NCBI RefSeq assembly: GCF_032362555.1
Contig: NC_083509.1
Span: 3,371,001 to 3,435,000 of the forward strand
DNA from: Amyelois transitella
Lineage: Eukaryota; Arthropoda; Insecta; Lepidoptera; Pyralidae
DNA: 64,000 bases
Direction: 5' to 3'
Shown in pieces: positions 34,506-43,466 of this stretch. The notes below the pieces were generated by a model. It was given only the letters and a program-made list of their open reading frames with translations. It was not told the DNA's origin and made no database searches. How positions within the stretch are numbered: the stretch's first letter is position 1; each line of letters starts with the position of its first letter. The translations under genes were made by a program, and so were the position numbers.

Positions 34506-37448
34506 ATGCGTTATGTAATATACCTGTTGATCCTAGTATACGAGGTGCAATGTATACCGAGGAATAAAAATAGTGTGTGAGTATTTACCTTAAATTATTT
34601 TAATACTAGAGGCCGCCCGCGACTTCGTCCGCATGGACACCCTATCAATCCCGCGGGAACTCTGGGATAAAAAGTAGCCTATGTGTTATTCTGGGTCTTC
34701 AGCTACCTACATACCAAATTTCATGGTAATCGGTTCAGTAGTTTTTGCGTGAAAGAGTAACAAACATCCGTACATCCATACAAACTTTCGCCTTTATAAT
34801 AGTAGTAGGATTCAACAATCAGTTTTTTAATAATTACAGACCTACATACATATGGTCACGTTAATATCCCTTGCGGGGTAGACAGAGCCAGCAGTCTTTA
34901 AATAATTCTTTTTAAAAATCAGTGTACTATATTTGAAAGAATCAAGAGCTTTTGCCACTACGTACTCGTATTTGTAAGATTTACAAAGAGAGGTTACCAT
35001 TTATTCCGACGAGAATGAAAAATTAACAAGATCGCGAATACTATGTAGACACTGGTATTTAGATTACAAGCTCATAAATCTTTTATTTTTAGGTCCGTTA
35101 AAGGCAATGTTAGTAATATTGACAAATGCACCAATGTATTACCAGAAGATCTAAAAGAAGAGATTGCGGAGTATCAAGATATTGTTAACGAAATATTACA
35201 ATACGTGATAGAAGGGGATTTCAAGGGCAAAACTTATGATGAGTGAGATATACTGCTTTTAACAATGCAATAAAACAATCCTTTATTACATACAAATCAA
35301 AATCCTCAATAAATTTGAGACAGCGCCGACTTTCGCACATGCTATAACTTCCGAAAACGTCTAATTACCGATTGCGTGAGATGACTAGCTGTGTTAAAAA
35401 ATAAACTCCCGATGAAAATTTTTCACAGCTGAATCTTGAAATATTGTTAAGTAAAGTGTGGCTTAATTAACTGACTATTGTAACCGCTAAGATAATATTT
35501 GATGTAGAGTATAATCAAGGCTAGGACTTAACTAATAAGTCAATTGTTAAATGAAAAAAGTGGGAACGTTTGGACGTTACGAACGATGAGGCCATAAACA
35601 GATAAATACACACATTACACACGTCAAATTAGAAACAGCACTCTTATGCGACTGTGGTTACATACTAATTGACCTCACAATCGCAGTTGCAGTTTTTGTA
35701 CAGTTGTTTATAAACATACGTCTGGTCCACACGAGATTCAGTGGAAATGTTGAGTTTCACTGTTAGTATTTCTAGTATAGTAAGTGCGTCTTTTTGAGAC
35801 AGTAAGCTTGGTCAATCCCCAAGGGATAAAGACATGATATGTGTTCGTAACGCATAAATAAATTAAATGTATTAAGACGAATTATGCAAACTAGGTTTGG
35901 GGCTAAATCTCTGCAATATCTACTGATGACTTTTTATAAGAAATATCTATATCAGTAAACATCAATGCTCAATCTGATCCAATGACCTGAAACTTTCTAG
36001 CGCAGTGATGAAAAACCTGCTCTTGTTTTCTATGAGTCACACGCTCGCACATATCCATACAGCAACATTAATACATTTCGTTTCAATTCTTTAATGAGAT
36101 GTTTCTTGTAGATTGGCTAAGTTTGTGGATATGTTTGGACCAAGACCTGCTGGTTCCGAAGTGCTTGAAGATTCAATCGATTATATGATTAAATTAACTA
36201 ACACCCAAAAACTATATGATGTCGTCACGGAAGAAGTAACGGTATATAATTTTAATGATGAAATTAAATTAATATAGAAACAAAATAATTTGAGTGCCGT
36301 ATTGTGAAATATTTATAGAAAATTTTAATAAATTTAAATAAATAAATAATTTTCAGGTACCACAGTGGAAAAGAGGAAAAGAAAAAATAGTTATGTATGA
36401 ACCAAGACATAAGATTATACCAGTTTTAGGTCTGGGCGGCAGTATTTGTACGCCACCTGAAGGAATAACAGCTGAGGTTGTTGTTGTTAAAAGTTTTAAA
36501 GATTTGGAAAACTTAAAAAAACATGATGTTTTAGGAAAAATTTTGGTTTTTAATTCAAAATTTACAGCTTATGACGAAACCGTAGTTTATAGATATGACG
36601 CAGCTAGTAGAGCTGCAGAAAAAGGTGCTGTTGCTGCATTGATTCGTTCAATTACACCATTTTCTATAAATTCTCTTCATACTGGTATGATGTCATACCG
36701 AGAAAATATAACGAATGTACCAGCTGCAGCTATTACTATCGAAGATGCAGAACTACTTAAAAGGATATATGATAGGGGTGTTAAAATTGTGTTAAATATT
36801 CAAATGCAATCGACACGAGACACTAAGATTTCTAGAAATACACTAGTAGATTATAAAGGAATACAAAATCCGGAGAAACTTGTAATTGTATCTGGTCATA
36901 TAGACAGCTGGGACATTGGACAAGGTGCTATGGACGATGGTGGAGGTCTATTTATTAGTTGGGCTGTCCCCGTCATACTTCGCCGATTACATTTATTACC
37001 GAAAAGAACTATACGTTCTATATTTTGGACTGCAGAAGAACTAGGGTTGATAGGTGCTTTTGCATATGAAGAAAGGCATCGAAACCAGAGTGACAATATT
37101 AATTTTATTATGGAATCTGATGAAGGCACATTCGCACCGCTGGGCTTAAGTGTCGCGGGTAATCAAGAGGCTCGCTGTATAATTGCGGAGATCCTGAAAC
37201 TGTTTAAATCAATTAACGCATCTACTCTAATAGAGGACGACAATCCTGGATCAGATATAACAGTAATTGTAAAAAATGGTGTACCAGGTGCTAGTTTTTA
37301 CAACGCAAATGATAGGTATTTCTGGTATCATCACAGTGAAAGCGATACTATGACTGTTCAGGATTCGCACGTAATGGATTTAGGATCTGCATTTTGGACA
37401 GCAGCAGCGTATATTATTGCTGATATTTCTGTTGACATTCCGCGTTAA
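34506..37448 (+). CDS. Gene B: carboxypeptidase Q-like M28 metallopeptidase
   Basis: Four exons by eye: 34506-34576 (71 bp, signal peptide), 35093-35242 (150), 36112-36241 (130), 36357-37448 (1092). All introns are GT-AG with matching phases, giving 480 residues. The signal peptide is MRYVIYLLILVYEVQC. Zinc and catalytic motifs are intact: H298 in SGHIDSWD, GAMDDGGG, WTAEE, MESDEGTF, FWYHHSESD. Predicted secreted or lysosomal dipeptide carboxypeptidase. Unlike genes A and C, the N-terminal coding part is split by an extra 516-bp intron holding two transposon fragments. AATAAA follows the stop at about 37453. Exon 1 is supported by its similarity to the lone exon at 42354. Confidence 0.92.
34608..34812 (+). 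repeat. RTE-type dispersed repeat inside gene B intron 1
   Basis: Starts about 30 bp after the exon 1 donor. Words GAGGCCGCCCGCGACTTCGT, AAAAAGTAGCCTATGTGTTA, AATCGGTTCAGTAGTTTTTG, CAAACTTTCGCCTTTATAAT and TAGTAGTAGGATTC are hallmarks of a very common lepidopteran RTE 3' repeat. Confidence 0.75.
34841..34900 (-). mobile_element. SINE-like 3'-end fragment in gene B intron 1
   Basis: Last 60 bp of the (TATG)n SINE-like family, reversed: ACATACATATGGTCACG, TATCCCTTGCGGGGTAGACA. Confidence 0.8.
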
Positions 37449-37452
37449 CGTG

Positions 37453-37875
37453 CAATAAATTACCGGAATAATAAATGCATTTTTGTTTTCATTTTTAGGC
37501 AAACAAAGGATTCATTAATTTGCAAACGTTAATTTAAATCAATTCTTTTTACATTCGGTGCCATGTCATATGCCTTTTTTATTTTTTTCCTTTAGTCCTT
37601 CCATTATAACGATCTAAATACTGTGAAGATTAAAAGAGACAATAATGAAAGACACTAGTATTTTGTATGTACACATGTATTTTTACAATGTTGCTATTTT
37701 TGGCCCAATAAATTAGATTTTGTATTAAATTATCAATTGTGATATATTTACGAAAGTATGGTCAGTGAACAACTTTATATAACTATTGCTTTAAATTACT
37801 TTAACCGCAAGGCCACACAATAGCGCACATTACGCGCTGATTTGAGCATATGAATAACCTACTACCTGCATATGT
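37453..37875. other. Gene B 3' region and spacer
   Basis: Two AATAAA-type signals follow the stop within about 40 bp (CAATAAATTACC, ATAATAAATGC). No gene was recognised beyond that. Confidence 0.5.
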
Positions 37876-38114
37876 TAGGGTTGCCAGGTCGTCTTATTAA
37901 ATCTCCTGAAAGACCAGCGAGGATAGACATTTGGGATAATAGGCCGGACTATCTGCATTGTAAATTTTGAGAATATTAAGTCTTTTTGTAAAATATCATG
38001 GTCGTCGAGCAAGTCACGATCCGCGCCAATTTTGGAATATAAAATACGAGAAAGAAAAGCCGCACATTTTACATCGACATCGTAAATTTTGGCCTAACAA
38101 GCAATCATAACGTC

Positions 38115-38394
38115 TGTTCAAACTATTTATGACTGAAACTGGCCACTTAGAAAAAAAGAAAAACCAAAATAGAATGTTAAGTCAGATGTTGTTTAAAAAA
38201 GCATATTGTTGTGAAATATCAGTCCATTGTAGTTCATATTAGTTAAGTTCATCAATAGATCTTAATTGTATTGTCAAACTACCTTAATCAGTTATTACAG
38301 TTCAGTGTTATATTTAAGCAAGTGCAGTTTTACTTTTATCATCATAAAGTCCCACCGTCAATTTCCCAAAATCAAACCAAGATCAACTTTAACA
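38115..38394 (+). repeat. 5' LTR (280 bp)
   Basis: Begins TGTTCAAACTATTTATGACT and ends CAAGATCAACTTTAACA, with TG..CA ends. Identical by eye to the 3' copy over all 280 bases. Confidence 0.95.
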
Positions 38395-38612
38395 TTGGTC
38401 CTTATCGAGCCACATATTGTCTAGCCTACTAATGCTATTCATAAACCTCATTTTGTACATAATAGCTTATGTGTACATTTTATTTAATTTATTTCTATGT
38501 ACATGGTATTTGTACATATCGACTCTGAATGCAGAATCTACATTGCTTCGCGTCGCTGAGTATACGTATATGTATAAACATGGACACAAATAATTTAACA
38601 TTTAATGAAGAA

Positions 38613-39553
38613 TTCAACCTATTTATGGATAGCTGTTTGACAGATTTGAAAGAGTCTAAAAGTGGATTAAGGATGAATGAGTTACTCGTCAAATGTCTGC
38701 TCTATGCCGACGATCAGGTTATACTGGCGTCATCAGCGGAGGAGTTACAGGAGATGGTAAACTGTATGCATGAAGCTTTAAAAGAGAAAGGAATGAAAGT
38801 GAACGTAAGTAAAACTAAAACACTGGTTTTTGAAATGGAGAAAGAAATGACAGCATGTAATATTTTGATTGGAGGAGAAAAAGTGGAGCAAGTGAAAGAG
38901 TTTGTATATCTAGGATCAAAGTTTACATCAGATGGCAAGTATGATAGTGATATTGAAAGGAGAGTGAACGCGGGGAACATGGTGAATGGAGCTTTGCATG
39001 CCTTTATGAGCAGTCAGAAACTATCCAAAAAGGCTCGACTGGCTGTGCACAGGGGCGTGTTGGTCCCGACATTAATGTATGGGAGTGAAAGTTGGGTATG
39101 GCAAAAGAAGCATGAAAGCAGAATAAATGCAGTGGAAATGAGAGCGTTAAGGAGTATGATGGGTGTGAAATTGAGTGACAGGATAAGGAACAGCGTGATA
39201 AGGGAATGTTGTGATGTGAAAGAAGATGTAGTTACAGGAATAGAAAAGGGTATGTTAAGATGGTTCGGTCATGTGGAGAGGATGAATGAAAGCAGGTTGA
39301 CTAAGCAGATATACAAGGAGAGTGTGGAGGGAAAGGTCGGAGTGGGAAGACCTAGACGAACGTATCTTGATCAAATTAAGGACGTCCTGGTAAAGGGTCA
39401 GGTCAAAAGTACCCGAAACCGCCGAGCTTGTATGAAGAGAGTTATGAATGTGGACGAAGCGAAAGAAGTATGCAGAGATCGTGGCAAGTGGAAAGAGGTA
39501 GTCTCTGCCTACCCCTCCGGGAAAGAGGCGTGATTTTATGTATGTATGTATGT
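38613..39553 (+). mobile_element. RTE-like LINE, 5'-truncated, inside the BEL element
   Basis: Encodes the second half of a reverse transcriptase with no stop: FNLFMDSCL, catalytic YADD (LLYADDQVILASS), thumb region, and a C-terminal block with ALRSMMGV, RWFGHVERM, GRPRRTY and PSGKEA. The untranslated end is only about 15 bp, GTGATTTTATG then (TATG)n. An 8-bp TSD candidate, ATGAAGAA, lies at 38605-38612 and 39554-39561, so insertion starts exactly where homology begins. The endonuclease and RT fingers are missing, so it cannot move by itself. Many smaller copies in this window derive from the same family. The RTE-clade label is from memory of lepidopteran relatives. Confidence 0.9.
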
Positions 39554-39878
39554 ATGAAGAAACATAGGTAATGTGCTGTGATGTGAAATCCAGTGATCAA
39601 ACAAACGCGCTTTAAAACTAAGTCTACAGCCAGTTTAATGCATCAGGTTTATTGCGCAGTTTTTATATGGGAGAAAGAGCCAAGTTTGTGAGTACATTCT
39701 CAATTCTTTTTCAACATCCTGTTTGGAACTGCCAAGAAGACTGAACATCCATTCGACATACCTATATCCTAACGTTCGTTTCTATTTAAATACTTAATAT
39801 TATATGTAAATAAATACTGTAAGATTAGTACTTATTAAGTAGGAGGTAGTATTTGTATATCAGGTATAAATATTTTGT

Positions 39879-40085
39879 TTGTGTCTTATCATGGAGGCTT
39901 TGCTTAATTTACAGAAAAAACTTAAACTAACAATAACAAAGACTTATAATAATTTTAAAAATTGTCCAAAAGAGAATCTTACCCCCGAATACATTGAGGT
40001 AGTATTAAATAATTTAGAACAGGATTGGACCTTATTTAGAGAAAATGATAATAAATTATATAATATCTCAAATACAGAGCTTTAG
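39879..40085 (+). pseudogene. Degenerate gag N-terminal piece of the short BEL element
   Basis: A 68-codon frame (MEALLNLQKKLKLTITKTYN) resembling the alpha-helical start of BEL gag. It ends in a stop and lies in a different frame from the zinc-knuckle segment that follows. The DUF1759 core seen in the full element at 242 is absent. Confidence 0.6.
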
Positions 40086-40135
40086 AATGTATAGAGAACA
40101 GAATTAAGAGCCCTCATTCTAATAGTTCACAAAGT

Positions 40136-40984
40136 TTGAGTTCAAAATCTATGTTTACAAAAATTCAGTCCAAAATGCTTTGCGAGTACTGTTCCCATAC
40201 ACACAAACTGTGCTTTTGTAAAAAGTTTTCCAAACTTAATTTAGTCGAGAGGTTAACTTTTATAGCTAAAAACAACATATGTTACAATTGTTTAGGTGGC
40301 AACCATACTTTGTTATATTGTAAGAAACCCAGTACATGTCAAATTTGTCATAAACGACACCATTCACTTTTGCATCCTACTCAACCAGAAATTCATAGTC
40401 CATACACTACACAAACCCAATTTAAAGCAAGGAATCCATTACATGTTGCACAAATCGGTTCTGTTCAAAATGGTAGGCCAAGAAAAATAATTTTGCCGAC
40501 TGCGTTAATTCACACTAAATCCGAAACTGGTAAATCTCAAGTTTTAAGGGCCCTAATAGACCAGGCTTCAGAGACAAGTTTTGTTACGGAAAGAGCAGTT
40601 CAACATCTATGTCTGGAAAAGATACCACTTCATGGATCGGTTTCAGGTTTAGGAAACAGTAATATAATGAATACTAGTCATATGGTTAGGTTGCCTATTT
40701 ACTCTAAGTTTAGTCCTTTTAATATACAAGTCAACGCACATGTTGTTAGTAATATAACTTCTGACTTACCCAACGAAAGTATAAATAAAAAATATTTTGA
40801 TTGGTTAGATCAACCACTAGCTGATCCTGAATTAAATAGGCCTGGTAAAGTGGACATGATTTTGGGTGCAGATATTTATAGTAAAATAATTGAATATGGC
40901 TTAAAGAAAAACTCTGAGGGTAATTTGATTGCTCAGAATACAGTGTTCGGATGGCTAATTTCTGGTGTAGTAAATTGTACATAA
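40136..40984 (+). pseudogene. gag zinc-knuckle plus protease remnant of the short BEL element
   Basis: An 849-bp open frame whose first ATG is at 40151. Zinc knuckles are visible: CEYCSHTHKLCFC, CYNCLGGNHTLLYC, CQICHKRHHSLLH, matching those of the full element. The aspartic protease motif is ALIDQASETSFVTE, and the frame ends VFGWLISG, where a full element continues into reverse transcriptase. Here a stop follows. It could still be translated if a start were supplied, but the N-terminal gag is out of frame. Confidence 0.85.
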
Positions 40985-41139
40985 GTTATCAACATATATG
41001 ATGTTAATTAATCCTTAATTATTAGTATATTATTGAAGTTAATTGTATGTATATGCATACCTTAAAATAAGAGTACAACCTATATTTAAGTTTTTGCTTA
41101 CGAAGGACATCTCGTCATAGATGTCCTTGGGAGGCGGTA

Positions 41140-41419
41140 TGTTCAAACTATTTATGACTGAAACTGGCCACTTAGAAAAAAAGAAAAACCAAAATAGAAT
41201 GTTAAGTCAGATGTTGTTTAAAAAAGCATATTGTTGTGAAATATCAGTCCATTGTAGTTCATATTAGTTAAGTTCATCAATAGATCTTAATTGTATTGTC
41301 AAACTACCTTAATCAGTTATTACAGTTCAGTGTTATATTTAAGCAAGTGCAGTTTTACTTTTATCATCATAAAGTCCCACCGTCAATTTCCCAAAATCAA
41401 ACCAAGATCAACTTTAACA
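41140..41419 (+). repeat. 3' LTR (280 bp)
   Basis: Exact copy of 38115-38394, followed by the TSD ACGTC. Confidence 0.95.
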
Positions 41420-41456
41420 ACGTCTATGTCCTTTATCCAGACATCTGGCAACCCTA

Positions 41457-42353
41457 TGTCCAGCGAATAATGTACAGACATCAGCACGTCTGTTATGTAT
41501 TCATTGTTCACTGCAAAATAACTGCTATTACCTCGATGTAAGGGTTCATGAAGGATAGTTTGATAGGCTTTTGATGGTATAATAGCGCGTATCCGCCACA
41601 GAACAGTCATTACCCAACGACCTCGATGAGAATTGGAAGTGCATCTCTTGGGTTTATACATGAGTAGTACATATAGCAATATGATTATTGACGTCTTATT
41701 TCACTTATTTATATATATATCTTATATAACAAATTTATAGTATTTATTATACCTGTTATCACAGGACGTCAGTAGGTATGAATCTTGTATTTTAATTAAA
41801 ACATATTCTTATCATTTCGGTCGCTTCTCCTACATCATTCTGGGGAAGATTCTTCATCACTATGATTAGGTACTCTTACAATTCACTCATGTCGGTCACA
41901 ATAATAGGTATTAATAATATCAAGGCACGGTACATAGGTACATGTGTTAGCGATTTATATTATGCAGCATCAAGATCATTCTGATAAGGAACGAAGAGCC
42001 GTGTAATCCGAAGTCTTTGTCTATAATCTTCACATTAACTATACCATTAGCTTTTATAAGATGTATTCCAACAATTACAGAATATGTTCTCGACACTAAA
42101 TTCGCTGCATTATTTTTAATTTGTGATGTTATGGTTGCCGCCTTTTAAGCGTATTCATAAACTATTAGTCTCCTGTTAATGTTTCGTTGTAATAACAAAA
42201 GATAAGATATATTGCATGTAGATGGACTAATACGCTAAGTACTGAGTGTATTAAATAAAGTCCCGGTCATAGCTTACTGAGCAATGATGGTCCCCTTTCA
42301 TTGCCTTATCGCCGCATACTGAGACGAGACGCATTCTGTGTATTCAGATAAAC
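41457..42353. other. Spacer upstream of the lone carboxypeptidase Q exon
   Basis: No gene was recognised. A GATA-type site GATAAGATAT occurs at 42201-42210, about 145 bp before the lone first exon. The same 10-mer occurs before gene C. Confidence 0.45.
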
Positions 42354-42544
42354 ATGCGTGTCATAATGTACTTATTGTTCCTTGTTTACGAAGTGAAATG
42401 TATACCGAAGAAAAAAAGTTACTCGGAAATCAAGTGCAAGGATTATTCCAGCGATTTGTACAACGAAATTGCGTCGTATAAAGAAGTTGTACAAGATATA
42501 TTGGATTACTCTACGGGTCCTTTTAAAGGGAGAACTTATAATGA
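42354..42544 (+). pseudogene. Lone carboxypeptidase Q-like first exon (alternative exon of gene C or gene remnant)
   Basis: 191 bp starting at ATG. It encodes a signal peptide very like gene B (MRVIMYLLFLVYEVKC) and the family's pro-region (IASYKEVVQDILDY, ending TYNE). It ends AATGA followed by a perfect GTGAGT donor in phase 2, the same phase as the first exons of genes A and C and the pro-region exon of B. No second or third exon follows before gene C exon 1 at 43467. Two readings are possible: an alternative first exon spliced to gene C exon 2 at 44203, or what is left of a deleted paralogue. There are no stops or frameshifts within it, which mildly favours use. Confidence 0.75.
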
Positions 42545-42639
42545 GTGAGTAAATAACGACTTTTTAATATTATATAAACATTTGGACTGATTGTTAACGA
42601 ATGGAGATAAATTGAGCGTCATATAAGTATTGGGTTAGT

Positions 42640-42690
42640 GGTTAAGGTGTCCGATTCATAAGTGGTTATACCACGAGGGCGATACTCTCA
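42640..42690 (+). repeat. tRNA-like SINE head trace
   Basis: GGGTTAGTGGTTAAGGTGTC followed by CGATTCATAAGTGG resembles the A-box half of a tRNA-derived repeat. No intact B box. Confidence 0.3.
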
Positions 42691-42752
42691 ATATGAGAAA
42701 AATATGTTAAAACTTAGGTAAACATATTTGCATAATTATATGTATACATATA

Positions 42753-42976
42753 TACATACATAAATATAGTTACGACTATATAACTTTCGGGTTAGACAGA
42801 GCTAATAAATTTGAAGAGACTGAGGCCACGTTCATCTATATGGCGTTTAATCAAGATTCAAATAGTAACAGGTTGCTAGCCCGAAGAGGAATCCCAAGTT
42901 TATAATCCTATTCCTTAGTCGCCTTTTACGACATCTATACGAAAGATATGGAGTGGATTTATTCTAAAGTGCCGGA
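42753..42976 (-). mobile_element. (TATG)n-tailed SINE-like element, diverged
   Basis: Reverse copy: CATACATAAATATAGTTACG tail side, CCAAGTTTATAATCCTATTC and GTCGCCTTTTACGACATC, with degraded head AAAGTGCCGGAAAG. Confidence 0.75.
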
Positions 42977-43082
42977 AAGTATACACGAAAAATGTATATA
43001 TGGGTAATAATAATATTCAAACTGGTCAGGGTACCCTTGTTAACAGTCAGGGTGGAATGGGAAATTGCACTAGGTAAATATG

Positions 43083-43152
43083 CTTTATTGCCTTAGTCGC
43101 CTTTTACGATATTCACGGGCTGCGATTGAGTAGTCTAAAATAAAGTACCGAA
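43083..43152 (-). mobile_element. SINE-like head fragment
   Basis: TTGCCTTAGTCGCCTTTTAC, GATATTCACGGG and AAAGTACCGAAT match the head half of the family. Confidence 0.5.
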
Positions 43153-43405
43153 TTTTTTTTTATTCTAAATTGTTTTTACAAAATTGAAAATAACTTCTTT
43201 ATAAAATTGGTAGCTAGGTTAAATAAAAAACGAATCAATGTGTTATTACTTTTATATATTATAACAAAGGACATGTTTTTAAACTCCATAACTGGCTTTA
43301 TCTCCAGAGTGTATATCTTAAATCCTCAGCATTACGTTGCTATCAAATATCGTTCGGGTGAATGGATATAGACATCTTCGACAGCTGACAATCTCGAGAT
43401 GTTGC

Positions 43406-43415
43406 GATAAGATAT
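43406..43415 (+). promoter_or_regulatory. GATA-type site upstream of gene C
   Basis: GATAAGATAT, 52 bp before the gene C start codon; the identical 10-mer precedes the lone exon (42201-42210). GATAAG also occurs 130 bp before gene B (34371-34376). GATA factors drive many insect gut genes. The motif is short, so chance occurrence is real. Confidence 0.35.
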
Positions 43416-43466
43416 ACACACTCTACAAAAAGGAGTGCGTTATTGAAATATATCCAAGTAGTGAAA

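Larger units (their letters stand above)
38115..41419 (+). mobile_element. Short non-autonomous BEL-type LTR retrotransposon with 5-bp TSD
   Basis: Complete element: identical LTRs at 38115-38394 and 41140-41419, TSD ACGTC at 38110-38114 and 41420-41424, a primer-binding-site candidate TGGTCCTTATCGAGCC directly after the 5' LTR (38396-38411), and a polypurine tract GGGAGGCGG just before the 3' LTR. The interior codes only for broken gag and protease pieces; reverse transcriptase and integrase are absent. A LINE fragment of 941 bp sits inside it. It must have been mobilised in trans by a full BEL/Pao element. Confidence 0.93.
37876..41456. repeat. MITE-like unit interrupted by the short BEL element
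   Basis: TAGGGTTGCCAG at 37876-37887 and its exact complement CTGGCAACCCTA at 41445-41456 form 12-bp inverted ends. Removing the 3305-bp LTR element and one TSD leaves a unit of about 270 bp with no coding capacity. Class unknown; a chance pairing is possible but the ends are perfect. Confidence 0.45.

Noticed and set aside
38529..38612. N-terminal extension of the LINE frame starting at 38529
   Set aside because: These codons belong to the BEL element's leader before the LINE insertion point at 38613; the fused frame is an accident of insertion.
43443..43466. Upstream TTG start for gene C
   Set aside because: A non-ATG start is not expected here. The ATG at 43467 gives a proper signal peptide and the same 200-bp exon length as gene A.
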